Shown piece after piece: positions 43,450-54,974 of a stretch of 64,000 nt of DNA. The notes under the pieces were generated by a model. It had not been told where the DNA came from. It did not search any database and worked only from the letters and a program-made list of their open reading frames with translations. This DNA comes from Platerodrilus igneus (taxonomy: Eukaryota; Arthropoda; Insecta; Coleoptera; Lycidae). Position numbers and translations under genes: made by a program. The stretch is from positions 5,952,501 to 6,016,500 of the forward strand of contig JARFIW010000170.1 in the NCBI GenBank assembly GCA_036346225.1, written 5' to 3'. Position 1 is the first letter of the stretch. Each line of letters begins with the position of its first letter.

Positions 43450-45110
43450 TCAAAACCCTGCAAACATTTTTTTCTGCATTTATTTTTAAAATGCCCTAAA
43501 ATTCCCCAACAAGCTCAATTTCCCGCCATTTGAATTAGTGTTATTTTATAAAATTTCTCAAGTAATTACTCTATACAAAAGCTTGCCTTATAAAATCAAA
43601 CAGCTGCTTAGGAAACATTGAGTTACAAAGTAGTTGCAATATTTCCTAACACCTGCAGTGATTACATTTTAATTAAAAGCTGCATGTAAATGCACAGCTT
43701 TCTTCTAAAAGATAAGACCACTTACCATCTGCCTACATCTGCTTACAATGGGTTTGTTATCTATAAGTATACTGTTATTCTGCAACTGTTAAGATGTTAC
43801 AAAGTAATAAGATTGTTTTCCTTTGTCTAAAAATCCTTTGATAATTGCGTTATCTGCTTGTTGGCAAGATGTTACAGTTTGTATTTTGGTAGCTGTTGTC
43901 TGGAAATTTAGCACACATGATTCTTCGGCGATATCTTTGAAAGCTAAATACCCTACTCCCATACTTGATTCTGTCCTTATAAAATAGAGACCGTACTTTG
44001 AAGGACAGGATTAAAGACAACATCCTCTTACCGAAGATACATGTTGTAAAGTGGCGCTACTAAAATGCTTCTGTGTTAGCATGAGTTGTGTTAGTGGTTC
44101 CGGCAACCAGCCTATAGAGAAATGCAGCCGCATTTTCCCAGCCTTAAGATGAAACCAGCACGAAGTCGACTGCTCAAGGTACAGTTTCCTGTTTTTGTAA
44201 TTTTGTTTTGATGCTGCTGTGGAGGATAGACATTTTATTTGCTGTTACTAATGAATATCCAATTAATTACCAACACCACGTTACCAAACACATTCACAAT
44301 GCACGAGCGACGATGTAATAATCATCCTTCAAATTAAAAATTAATTATTCAAAGTTTTGTTAGAGTCCGTTTTACTGTTTCTTTTGCCTTTTTGTATAAA
44401 CATTAACGAAAAGAACTTATGCATCAATTTAAAAGTAGTTAATATTTGATTAATTTAAGTTAGGGTGTCTAATTTTAAGGTTATATTATTTCTTGAGGAG
44501 GTGCACTTCACAAAACAGCATGTATATATAGCTTATGTATATTTCTTTTCCTGAAGTAGTATATAGTTTATGTCTTATTTTTTTTATATATTTAAGGTGA
44601 ACCATTAAGTAAGTATTTAGATTATAAGATGTTATATTTATTTTGCTTACCAATTTTATATGCTTATGTTATGACGCGTTGTTTAGCAGCACTTAACAAA
44701 CGATTACGCAACTTATTGGATTTTATTGTTTTGTAAATAGTCTTTCGAGATTGGATGTTAACAATATAGTTTTACAGAGGTTTTCAATGTGTTCTTTCTA
44801 CTTCACCCACGCCCCTCTACGACGTTTTTGAGCTAGCCCAAATTCTACCATTCTGTGCCCATTCTGTTGCGGTATTCGGCATAAACGATTTCTTTACTTA
44901 CTTTTACTGTTTTATTCCGTGTTTGCGTGGAATACCGTAACAATTTGTATTTATGTTTGCCCAGGTTATCAAAAGATTGGATTGAATTGGTATAATTTTG
45001 TAAATGTTCGAACTTATACTATCACATTAAAAACTAGGTTCTTTCAGAGGAAAGGATTTGTTTGTTGTATTGTTTGCTTCAGGTATGTGTAAGCTTGGTT
45101 CTTAAATTTA
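43450..45110. other. Intergenic DNA; one possible first exon only
   Basis: No domain-bearing frame is seen. A plus-strand ATG at about 44,124 reads MQPHFPSLKMKPARSRLLK and meets a GTACAG donor-like site; there is no supporting second exon. Confidence 0.3.
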
Positions 45111-45114
45111 GTGT

Positions 45115-45360
45115 TAGTAGAACACATACACCCACACACTTCATAAACACACAGTTCTACTTGGTTCTCATTTCTTTCGTTTTCTCCTTGTACACCTTGC
45201 ACCCCGTGTGGGTTTGGGAATAGAATAGGCCCATGGTATGACTTGCCTGTCGTAAGAGGCGACTACAGCGGTTCAACACAACACATACACACACGCATAC
45301 TTTATACACGCACATACACACACATACGTCCAAAACATACATCCACACACACACATAAAT
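45115..45360 (+). repeat. GTCGTAAGAGGCGAC module, copy 3, with flanking CA repeats
   Basis: CA-rich DNA, ACTTCATAAACACACAGTTC, TTTCTCCTTGTACACCTTGC, then the core module (GACTTGCCTGTCGTAAGAGG and CGACTACAGCGG) and again CA repeats to about 45,360. The pre-module stretch matches 38,761-38,850, so the full unit is ~190 bp. Confidence 0.75.
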
Positions 45361-45365
45361 ACACA

Positions 45366-45957
45366 TGTACTGGTCCGCCCTTGAAATATGAATACTTTTG
45401 TATATTAGGGTCTTTTAGGTATAAGTCAGTCGAATTAAGGATGCGATGCCGTGCGGTTGTGTGTCTAGGCACGTGTCCTTCGGTCGTGTATTAAAGATTG
45501 TTGATTTGTAAACTTAGTGAGCTATGAAATATTTAGTAGTTTCAATCGATGTGGTAGTGACAGCATCTTTGAAATTCGTTCATTGTTGGATTACTATAAC
45601 AGATAAGTTTGAGTAGTTAGAATTTTGTTCATTTGCGAATAGCAACGCTGTATGTGTATATCTATAAGGAGTGTCGTTTAACCTCGTTGCGATTGTATTT
45701 TACGACACGGCGAATATTGTGCATTTGTCTCTACTTTGTTACATTATTTTATAACATTATTTCATTAAACCTATATAAAATAGACTGCGAGTTGGTTCAT
45801 TCTTTCTAAACAGGTAATAGCGAGAAAACAAAACTCTACCAGAATCTGCGTGTATGCAGGAGGTTTGTTGCTAGCCAGGGCTGACACCTCAAGGGCAGCC
45901 GCTTCTGTGACAAGTCATAAAGCAAAGACAAACGTTATAATTGACGCCAACGGGGAC
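45366..45957 (+). mobile_element. Gypsy-type LTR end and primer-binding site
   Basis: TATATAAAA (45,772-45,780) and a downstream TTCATTC initiator-like site resemble an LTR promoter. TTGACGCCAACGGGGAC at 45,941-45,957 resembles the primer-binding site of gypsy elements. The gag frame follows 0.5 kb later. The outer LTR boundary is uncertain. Confidence 0.45.
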
Positions 45958-46447
45958 GTTTATTGTCACGCTATACCCGAATAGCAGTGGGTGAATCATA
46001 CTGTTTTACACAAAGTTAAAAGGGTTTGTGGAAATCCCACCGAAAGATATTTTCGCTATGATTAAACAAAAGTGAAGAACTTGTATTTGATTGTTGGAAT
46101 ATTTACCTGTATTTGAACAAGTGGTTATTTCTTATCGTTGAGCAGGGGCGTTTTAACAGTTCATCACAGACTAACCGTTATTGCCAAGATTACGTTGCGG
46201 AATTTGGGCAATTTAAATTCTTTCTAGATTTTGATTCTAATTAGATTAAATACTTTAGGTCCGTACCAAGTTGGTGTGTACGAATAATAAAATTAAAATA
46301 GACACGAGTGGCGGTGTAAGCTTAAGCTATAACAGGCTTTATGATAAAACACTTTTTTCGATGTTCTTTGAAATTTAATGCCGCATACGTATAATACGCG
46401 ATCGCGAAATAAAGAACAAACTAATTTCCAAAAAACTGATAAAATGG

Positions 46448-47399
46448 CAGATTCTGAGACTGCGGAGGCATTAAAGCAGTTAATAATATAAATTGCAACA
46501 ATGCAGTTCTAAAGGAGTCGATTGAACAGATGAATTTAAATATTTCAGTTAATATGAATAAATTGAGTAATGATGTAAACCGGGTGTCGGAATCGGTGAA
46601 AGAGGTAGGAGCTAGTGATGTTGAAAATTTTAGGGATGAACGTGTTGTGAAGCAGCGGGAAACCAGCAGCATCGCTCCCATGGTAGCCGGGACCCAAAAT
46701 TATATGAGTTTATACAAAGATTTGGGAGGTGCAAACTTGTGCTTTTCGCCAAAAGGATCTGTACATCCGGTAATTTTTATTAAAAAACAAGAAACGATAA
46801 TGCTAGAAGCGGGAGTCCTTGATACTAGAAAAGTTCCCCTGATTGTTGGTAATTTGCGAGGTTCGGCCCAACATTGGGGTGTTTTGAAAGAAGAACGCGT
46901 AAAGAGTTTTAAAGAATTTAAGGAATTATTTTTAAGCCGGTATTGGGGGATTGAAGAAGAGAGGAAGCTGTTTCAAAAAATCAAATTTGGTTGTTACGAT
47001 AGGGGGTCAAGGGCCGATTATTTTTTAAAGCTAGTAAGGGAAGCGAATTTCTTGACGGTCCCTTTTGAGGAAAAAGAACTTATTGCTTTATTAAAAAACC
47101 ACTTTCCGAGCGAGACTCAGCGAGGTATTGTACATTGCATGCCTAGGACGTTAGATAAGGTGGAAATTTATTTAAGGGAGGTAGGTGAAGCTTACCAAAT
47201 TTCCCATGAAAATAGTAACAATTCTAACGCGAATTGGCGTGGGAGAGGTACGAATAAGGAACAAAACTGGGGTGCTCGTTACAGTACCAGGTCGAATATG
47301 TCAAATTCTGTAATAATGTCCGTTCCGAAAACAGACCAAATAATAATCACAATTATAGTAATGGTAATAGGGATGAGGGGCGCCGTGAACATCAGGTGA
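46448..47399 (+). pseudogene. Ty3/gypsy-type gag
   Basis: An ATG at 46,444 begins MADSETAEALKQL but meets a stop; after a frameshift at about 46,480 the frame stays open to 47,399. It reads IAPMVAGTQNYMSLYKDL, then LIVGNLRGSAQHW, then FKELFLSRYWGIEEERKLFQ and YFLKLVREANFL, a capsid-like order found in arthropod gypsy elements. The C-terminal part is Asn-rich (NSNNSNANWRGRGTNKEQNW) and then frameshifts into the protease frame. Confidence 0.7.
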
Positions 47400-47830
47400 C
47401 TAGTAGGTCGGGTGGAAGTCAACCACCGGCTGTGGTCACTTTATTTAATAAAAACGGGGATGAGCTTCTGTTGGAAGCACAAAATAATATTAAGCCGGTT
47501 GCTTTTGCACCGTCTATGGAGGCTACTGTTGAGGCTATGTTGGTAAAAATATTGGCTGATTTGGGCAGCCAAGTTACGTGCATTTCGAAGGATTCCCTAT
47601 CTAAATTATTACAAGTTAACGGCGATATTTTACGTTTATCGTTTACGTCGACCATTCTGGTTAGTGACACAGGTAAAAACTGCGTTGTTAAAGATCAATT
47701 TTTTGTAAATTTTAAATTTCAAGATTTCAAAGTGCCTTAGCCGTGCATGGTAGTCCTAGGTTTGAATCGAGACGTAATTTTTGGATGTGATTTTTTTTCT
47801 GATTATCAGATTAAAATAGATTTTTCAAGA
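47396..47830 (+). pseudogene. Retropepsin-type aspartic protease of the gypsy element
   Basis: The frame reads EAMLVKILADLGSQVTCISK, where the usual active-site triad D(T/S)G is DLG, so the catalytic site is damaged. It continues to a TAG at 47,740 and, read past it, has VVLGLNRDVIFGCDF and FFSDYQIKIDF, the conserved protease C-terminal region. Stop and altered triad indicate decay. Confidence 0.7.
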
Positions 47831-47875
47831 AATTGTTTAGTCGGTAATTTTTGAGGGAAAGGCAAGGAGCATAGA

Positions 47876-48043
47876 ATGGAACGAAAACCGGATGTTCGGT
47901 TAACAGTTTGTCAAGTATCAGAGGAAAAGTGTGATGAAAATAGTTCAAAAAAAAAGATAATGCCGTGTGAGGTGTCTGAAATTGAGGAGGTGGTAAATCG
48001 TGCGGAGAACTTCTCGCGGGAAGAAAGGAGCCGAGGCGTTTGA
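47876..48043 (+). pseudogene. Gypsy protease-RT linker fragment
   Basis: A 55-codon frame, MERKPDVRLTVCQVSEEK and so on, ends EEVVNRAENFSREERSRGV. Similar acidic linkers precede the reverse transcriptase in gypsy elements. No reverse transcriptase follows, so the element is 3' truncated near 48,050. Confidence 0.45.
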
Positions 48044-48049
48044 GTGAAG

Positions 48050-48980
48050 TATAGGGATTGCTGTTGGATCAGAAATAATCAACAACCTTGTGGAGTAGGT
48101 GAGTGAACCCTTGTATTGAAATCTTGAACTTTAAGAATTGATATTTGCATTTTATTTTATATGTATTGTAGTGTTGTTTTTTAAAAGAAAATATTAGTGT
48201 CAGGAAAATATAACAACAACGCACCTTGCCGGGTAACTGCTGGGGTTCGTTGGAAAGCACTATAGGCGTGGGTTTATGTATGAATAAAATTAGGGCCACT
48301 TAGGGGCAGAAAATTTAATGAGAATATAAATCTCAAACGAATAACTTGACTAAATCGGAAATGTTTTGGGCACCACCTGTTTCGGTAATAGACGCAGTGA
48401 CACATTCAACTGGAAACAGGAAAATTGAGTGTCAATCAAGCGTATGTAAAAGATATCAATTATTATAAATAAAGTAGTCGAGAGGTTAATTTTTAGCGTA
48501 TCGCATATAATGACATTTCAAATAATATTGAATACAAGCTCTCATGCTCAAGTAATTCAAATAAATAAATATGTAAATCATAAAAAGTGATTATTATGAA
48601 CTTCAAGAGTGTGCGACTATCAACGCAGTTAGCATGGTTACCTCGTTGTTACAAACAAAACATAAACGTTTACGTATATGTGGATTTCAGTTGTTAAAAA
48701 TTATGGTAACAATAATTTAAGCAATAGAGTAGATTAATACATTTCCAGCTGATAATAATATTAGGTAGGCTATTTTAATCTTGTAAATATTTAAATATAA
48801 CATCAAAGAACTTCAATAAGATTACTAGCAACGTAATTGGGAAATAGATCTCTCAAGTACTAGTGAGTACCAGGATAAAATAATTTTTCAATATATCGTT
48901 TATACACACAAATACATGTTATAGGAATCTACCAACACCTGATTCTTCTGACAGGCTGATAGTAGCATCAAAATAAATTA
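48050..48980. other. AT-rich intergenic DNA
   Basis: No coding motifs or clear repeats seen. Confidence 0.4.
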
Positions 48981-48984
48981 AATA

Positions 48985-49430
48985 AGATAAGGAAAGAGAT
49001 ATACGACCTTGTTATCCGTTAGCTTCGTATGCTGAACACGACCCTCGACGGTGTATAACAGATGTGCCTCCGGGCGTGTTATGTTACAATACAGATGATC
49101 AGGGTTTCCAATATCGACGGTAAGTGTTTGAAAATAGATTCAGAACTTGTTTTACCAGGTGACGATACGGGAATATTACTTCCGCAATATTTGTTGTGCT
49201 GTATCAAATCTCCTGTCCCGATTTTTCTGGGCTTCCAAACTTCCAAGTTGCAAACTTCAAAAATTTCAAACTCCCAAAATTTCCTAAGATAACCAATACA
49301 AAGGAAATTACAATAGAGCAAGATAAACGTATAATAAGATATTATTACTAAATACTTACCCCTGTAATAGGGGAACACGATAAATAAGTACCCGCAGGTA
49401 CTTGATGAGATAAATGTGGTTTATTAGCCA
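48985..49430. other. Coding-like stretch, strand ambiguous (possible exons)
   Basis: On the minus strand, a T-rich acceptor at about 49,290 leads into FEIFEVCNLEVWKP and GDLIQHNKYCGSNIPV, which recalls the end of a CUB domain (LEV...YCG..IP); a further frame reads VDIGNPDHLYCNITRPEAHL at 49,100-49,000. On the plus strand, 48,985-49,121 reads RRCITDVPPGVLCYNTDD and ends at a GTAAGT donor. The two readings exclude each other in part. I cannot decide, and no complete gene can be built. Confidence 0.3.
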
Positions 49431-49658
49431 TGAGTGCTCACGGCACCATCAAATCCAAAAATGAATATTCATTCACCTTATGTGAACTAGTTTGAAAGAT
49501 AACGCGTCCGCTCTTATCAAACCTTCACGTGTTTAACAACTATACAAATGTTAATCAATATTCAAAATTAAATTTATACTGGGCGATGCGAAATTGAAGG
49601 CCGATATAATAAGATATTAAAGAATTAAATAAAAGGAGCATTTGTAAATGCTACAGTA

Positions 49659-49821
49659 TTAGGTAACTCGTTCCTTGTTTCTTTGAGTGTAACTTAAGAC
49701 AGAGAAAGAAGGCGAAGTGTTACAATTTGCTAAATTTTTGTTCAATAAAAAGCCTTCGGAATATGAATCTGTCGAATCGGTAGGAATAGGTATTTCAGGT
49801 TGGCTTTTATGTGTTTTGTGA
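49659..49821 (-). pseudogene. Possible C-terminal tail beside the zinc-finger fragment
   Basis: The minus frame reads QCHKTHKSQPEIPIPTDSTD, then SYSEGFLLNKNL, and a stop at 49,659. It lies directly downstream of the foldback element and may continue the zinc-finger sequence at 51,107-51,325, but the two frames differ by one base. Confidence 0.35.
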
Positions 49822-49830
49822 CACTGTCTC

Positions 49831-51095
49831 GGCAAGATCACCTTGGCCCCCCCCAACAGCAAATTATTTTATTTTCTGTATAGCATCTGATTGCACCAAC
49901 ATTGCACCACATAGCACCAAAAGACTTATAGCTAGCACCCAAAAACTATGTGAGTTATTACAGTTCAAAGTTTGGGGGGGCTAATGTGATGCCAGCCCCC
50001 CCCCCTACACTTTTTTTCAAATTTTTCTTTTGCACCTGATGGCACTAACATAGCACCACATAGCACCACCATTCTCACAGCTAGCACCCAAAAATTGGCG
50101 TAGATATAGCAATTTAAAGTTTAGGGCTCTAAGCTACGTCAGCCCCCACTACATTTTTTCAAATTTTTCCTCTTGCACCTGTTAGTACTAACATAGCACC
50201 ACCAGTCCCATAGCTAGCACTCAAAAAATGACGTAGATATAGCAGTTTATAGTTTATGGCCCTTAGGCGAGATTAGCCCCCCACTCCACTTTTTTTAATT
50301 TTTTTTCTTGCACTTGCTAGTACTAACATCGCACCGCATAGCACCACCAATCGTATAGCTAGCACCCAAAAGATAGCGGAGATATAACAGTTTACAGTTT
50401 AATCTTTTCTCTTGTACCTGCTAGTGCGTCAACGACCTCACACACTTTTCCTGAAATTTTCCTCTTGCACCTGTTAGAACTAACGCAGCACATACCACCA
50501 CCAGTCCCATAGCTAGCACTCAAAAGTGTGTGTGGGGTCGCTGACGCACTAGCAGGTGCAAGAGAAAAGATTAAACTTTAAACTGTTATATCTCCGCCAT
50601 CTCGATTGGTGCGATGTTAGTACTAGCAAGTGCAAGAAAAAATTTAAAAAAGTGGAGTGGGACTAATCTCGCCTAAGGGCATAAACTATAAACTGCTATA
50701 TCTACGTCATTTTTGGAGTGCTAGCTATGGGACTGGTGGTGCTATGGTGCTATGTTAGTTCCAACAGGTGCAAGAGGAAAATTTGAATAAAATGTGGGGG
50801 GCTGACAGCCTAGGGGCCCTAAACTTTAAATTGCTATATCTACGCCAATTTTGGGTGCTAGCTGTGAGAATGGTGGTGCTATGTGGTGCTATGTTAGTGC
50901 CATCAGGTACAAGAAAAATTTGAAAAAGTGTAGTGCTGGCAATCACCTTCCCCCAAACTTTGAACTGTAATAACTCACATAGTTTTTGGGTGCTAGCTAT
51001 TAGTGTTGTGGTGCTATGTGGTGCAATGTTGGTGCAATGAGATGCTATACAGAAAATAAAATAATTTGGTGTGGGGGGGGCAAGGTGATCTTGCC
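49831..51095. mobile_element. Mutator-like foldback element with 9-bp target duplication
   Basis: The ends are GGCAAGATCACCTTGG and its reverse complement; the two halves (49,831-50,450 and 50,480-51,095) are inverted copies of each other over nearly the whole length. Both sides are flanked by CACTGTCTC (49,822-49,830 and 51,096-51,104), a perfect 9-bp duplication as made by Mutator-type transposases. Inside, units with GCACC, CATAGCTAGCAC and GATATAGCAGTTTA recur three to four times per arm, so each arm is itself tandemly repetitive. No transposase is encoded. Confidence 0.85.
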
Positions 51096-51106
51096 CACTG
51101 TCTCAG

Positions 51107-51325
51107 CTGTGCATTTTTATGGTGTGAATATTTATTCTACTTTGGTTTAAAAAAAATTTTTGGCAAATCTTGCAATCAACTTCAGTTACCGTATTTTTTC
51201 TTTCGCTGTCTTCATTAGTAATGGTAGATAAAGTTTCTTCTGGATTTATATGGACTTTTCCAATGTGTATTTTCAAAGCAATAGGGGTTTTAAAGGATCT
51301 TTGGCATATATCGCATTCAAATTAT
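51107..51325 (-). pseudogene. C2H2 zinc-finger fragment
   Basis: Two C2H2 fingers are evident: CDICQRSFKTPIALKIHIGK (then VH) and CKICQKFFLNQSRINIHTIK (then MH), with an acidic linker. Spacing fits CxxC-x12-Hx3-4H. The frame stops eight bases before the foldback element's target duplication and has a stop just upstream of the first finger with no clear acceptor, so this is a fragment of a nucleic-acid-binding gene, host or element derived. Confidence 0.6.
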
Positions 51326-51444
51326 GAGATTGATGACATTTGCATTAATATCGACATTTACTTGTCATTAATTCAATAAAGGATTTATAAAGTATTTATA
51401 TTGCATTGCCGCTCGTCCGAAACCGCGAAAATCCATACGCACGA

Positions 51445-54400
51445 ACGTCGTCCAGAGATGCACTCAAAAACCACTTTAAACCATTGAAATACAACTTGTT
51501 GTCTCAGGATACTTACAACAATTAATTTTAACCACTTACGTCATATTTAGATGTGGTTTGAATATTTTCATGAATCACCAGCGATGGCGTTAATGCAGTA
51601 TCATCACCACACTCTGATTTTGACCGCGGTTAATTATAGATTAAACATAATTTGTCACGTTCGAGCTTCGTAAACCACATATTTTATAGCAACACGTGTC
51701 ATATATACATGAATACTGCCACAGTTACCGCTATCTGTAGCAGAAAACACCTTTTTACAGTTAGACCACGCAGCACCATATTTTATATTTCATACACATC
51801 GCGCGCATTTTGTTGATATTGCGCAGGCTTTCACACTCGATACCCGGTCAACGCATCGTACGATTTTCAGAACCGGCACCGATATCGTCCAACAGAATAG
51901 ATGCTCGATGTCCGTCGCATTCATTCCCGTCAAGAAAAAGCCGGTCAATCACATCCACCGTTGTCTCTATAATTTCCAACATTTTTCAAACGACGGCAAC
52001 CTTTAAACCTGAGGATCTTGTCACACCCTGGCAACCAACCAGCAGCGCCACACATCATCCCTCGTTATGTATTCAATGTTTCACGCCCTTACAGTTTATC
52101 CAGTTCCACACCAACATTTTCCCGATCTTCCCATCATTTGTTAAACAAAAACACCGGCATCGAGTCGTTACACAGATTTTGTGGATGTGTACGAATATTG
52201 TCATTACATTTCCGTTACGTTTATTTGTCCACGAAAACAGATTTTTTAAACCACAATAATCAACGCTTTTATGAACACACCATTACCCACGACTCGATGT
52301 ACGACGGAGCAACATTAGAGAACACACCCCACGCAGTCAGCAGCATGTCCACATCTTTTGAAATATGCGTTACAGGTTGTAGCACCCATTTTATATGCTC
52401 GTGAGACCTCATCTTAATCGATTTTCTCGCACCACAGTTGTAGCCGCTCATACCAACAGACAACTACGCCACACCACATTACCCATCAACGTGTACCATT
52501 TCTCCCAATTTTTTATAACAAGCATATCACCGCAGTACCTTTAAGATAACATATTTGTTTGGTATCATCATTGACCCCCTGTAAACATAGCCACCCCATT
52601 ACGTTATGCCTTTAAAGACCAATTTTCATCTTATTTAACCCATCTTTAAACCCGTTACCAGCATGCACCGTTTCCTCAGAAACCGAGACACGGATAGCCT
52701 GTCAACAGGCCGGAAGCGATTTGAGGAGAAGAACCAGCCGGAATCCAAATTTAAACCTATTAAATACAAATATAAACAACTTCAACATCACGTAGATTGC
52801 ATTATTAGAATGATGTACCTTGTCCCTCGATAAACCACCGCACTGCGTCGTGACCGCATCAGCACCACAGACTGATGACTGCCGCCGTACGCCCGCACCG
52901 CTGAGCACCCTGCGCATGCACGCCCGATGCGCCGTACGCACCGCCGCGGCGTCAGACCCCAGTGTCGCCACAGCCATAACAATGTTACATACTATTATAA
53001 AACGTTTATTCGACAACAAATTATATTTAACCGCACGGAGTCATTTAAACCATTTAACACAGAGACAGTCCTTTATGTTCGCCATCTGCAATTTTACCAT
53101 CTCGCAGCTGTCAACGACTGTCTTCATCTCCTTTCAGTCAGCCTGACATATCGTCCAGCTCGAACGCGCTGCCCCATTTGTCACCCGACAACAGGTCCAC
53201 CAGCATTGCACACCGCAGCCTCACCATATCTGCACAGCTGATCGACTCTGGTATTGAGATCCCTTCACACGCCAGAATGCACCACCACTTTGAACAGGTT
53301 AGAAGACCTCGAGCGCGACCACAGGTAACACAGCATTGCGTGCGCACGAACCGCATTTCAGTTCGTTCATATTCGTCATTTGATACGTTTGAACCTTTAG
53401 AATGGATTTAGACATCCTTTCAGAAGAACGCCACACACCAGTTCATCCGCGTCGCACACAGGTGAACCCGGATGTCTGTCAACCATCGACGTCAATCATT
53501 CTTTCTCAATCATGTTCTGTTCACACATTGCGACAGTCGCAGCCATGTCCATGCCCGCACATCCTTTCCAGTTGTCTTTCCTTCAGCGCGGCATGCAATG
53601 CCAACGGATCACCATTGGTAAAATCGAACGTTAGGCGACATCTCACTGAATGACTCTGAATTGGAATCAGAGATCGTAAATATCATACCGATCAAGACCT
53701 GTAAGATTTTATTATCTGCTTCTTCCTCCATTATCTCCAACACACGGTCAGCCGCCATCACGCCCCCGCGGACCTGAAGCCCGTCAATTTCACCTTACAT
53801 CTCACACAGCAGCAGCACACCAAACAGCATTTCAGCCAGCTTCGTCCGATACCATTTTTTGGCACGAACCGAGGTTTTTACATTAACTTACATCTCGTCA
53901 ACGCCAAACGTCCTGACATATGTCACACCGCAGACGTTCCTCAACGACTGCAACAGCGCATCACGCACAACACAGGATGCCCTGACACCCAGCACAGCAT
54001 TGCCGCACATCTACAACGTTCAGTTGTTTGTCAACCGAAAACGTATTCAGCCCGCATTGCCACGTTCATCCACCACTCAGTTTTTCGTCGTCACCATAGA
54101 TATCATCTTCAATTTCTGCTCGTCCATCGCAACATCAAGTTAACATCTCCATGCATGAACAGCATTACACACCAGATAGCGATACGAGCGCACACTGAGT
54201 TCCTCCAGCAACAACATCCTGCCAGCGCGGAACACATTGATGAATTTTTTTAAACATTGAGGTCTTCTTTCCGATAACACACCCGGCACATACCTCAGCC
54301 AGAACACGAACGCTCGTTTCATGCCAGCTACACTGTCACGAGACTTCAGATGCTGTTCACACAAATTCTGAAACACATTTGCAGAGCCGCCAGAGCAATG

Positions 54401-54560
54401 CGATTTTAACCAGCCGACATTATATCCGACATATGGATTTGACAGGGTTTTCCAGCTTAGCATCTGTTCATGTTCGACATGACAAATGATTACCAACAGC
54501 CTCATTAAACCCATTAGCACCAATATTGAATAGACGAAAAATTATTAGGTTAGCCGCCGC
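51445..54560 (-). repeat. Left arm of the ~8.5-kb imperfect palindrome
   Basis: Read on the minus strand, this stretch matches 54,925-59,720 in order over its whole length: promoter-like TTTTTCGT-TATTCAAT, GTCGAA-GA-CAGATGCT, TGCATGCGCAGGGTGCTCA, GGTACATCATTC, TTTTTGTTTAACAAAT, GACATCGAGCATCTA, GCTCGAACGTG and TTGTTGTAAGTATC. It is about two-thirds the length of the right arm and more GC-rich. Small deletions are spread throughout. Confidence 0.8.
54140..54523 (-). pseudogene. Left-arm counterpart of the first palindrome gene
   Basis: A 127-codon frame reads VIICHVEHEQMLSW near its start, matching GNICYVEGEQMLTG of the right-arm gene. Later parts (VFQNLCEQHLKSR, LLLEELSVRSYRYL) have no recognised domain. 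Further down the arm only short frames remain, with one more local match (KLAEMLFGVLLL against the right-arm KVELADVV region). Function unknown. Confidence 0.45.
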
Positions 54561-54924
54561 GGCGCCGACCCAACCTATTAATTTTTCCTTTATCTAACCT
54601 AGGTCCACACTGTTAAAAAACTAACAAAACACAGGTTAAAATGAAACCAACCCAACCCATCAATTTCATATGGGTCAATGGCTTTTTAATAAAACATTTA
54701 AAAAAACCCATTAGCAACTCATGGTCATGTGGTCATATGGTCATGTGGTCATGGCAATTTCACCCTATGGGGTAATTTCACCCTATGGGGTAATTTCACC
54801 CAACTTAACATCCTACATATATCCGGATATATGTCGATGCGCATCCCGTCGGCTTAGGTCGGATAACAACATATTCGACTATCTTCGGCAATATACGCCC
54901 CACTCTGTAGAATACATAAGAGAA
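54561..54924. other. Centre of the palindrome with short tandem repeats
   Basis: The unmatched centre holds a GCCGCCGCGGCGCCGAC block, ATGGTCATGTGGTC repeated at 54,721-54,754, and AATTTCACCCTATGGGGT repeated at 54,759-54,810. Genes on either side point outward, so this is a candidate bidirectional promoter or replication region. Confidence 0.55.
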
Positions 54925-54974
54925 CAATTTTTTCGTATTCAATTTAGTATTCGATAGTAGCTAGAACGGTAAAC

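Noticed and set aside
44124..44182. Possible first exon on the plus strand (MQPHFPSLKMKPARS...)
   Set aside because: A donor-like GTACAG follows, but no second exon or homology supports it.
51810..54143. Several plus-strand frames of 80-150 codons (for example 51,810-52,259, 52,018-52,404 and 53,859-54,143)
   Set aside because: They are antisense to the left palindrome arm and have no recognisable motifs; homology with the right arm runs on the other strand.
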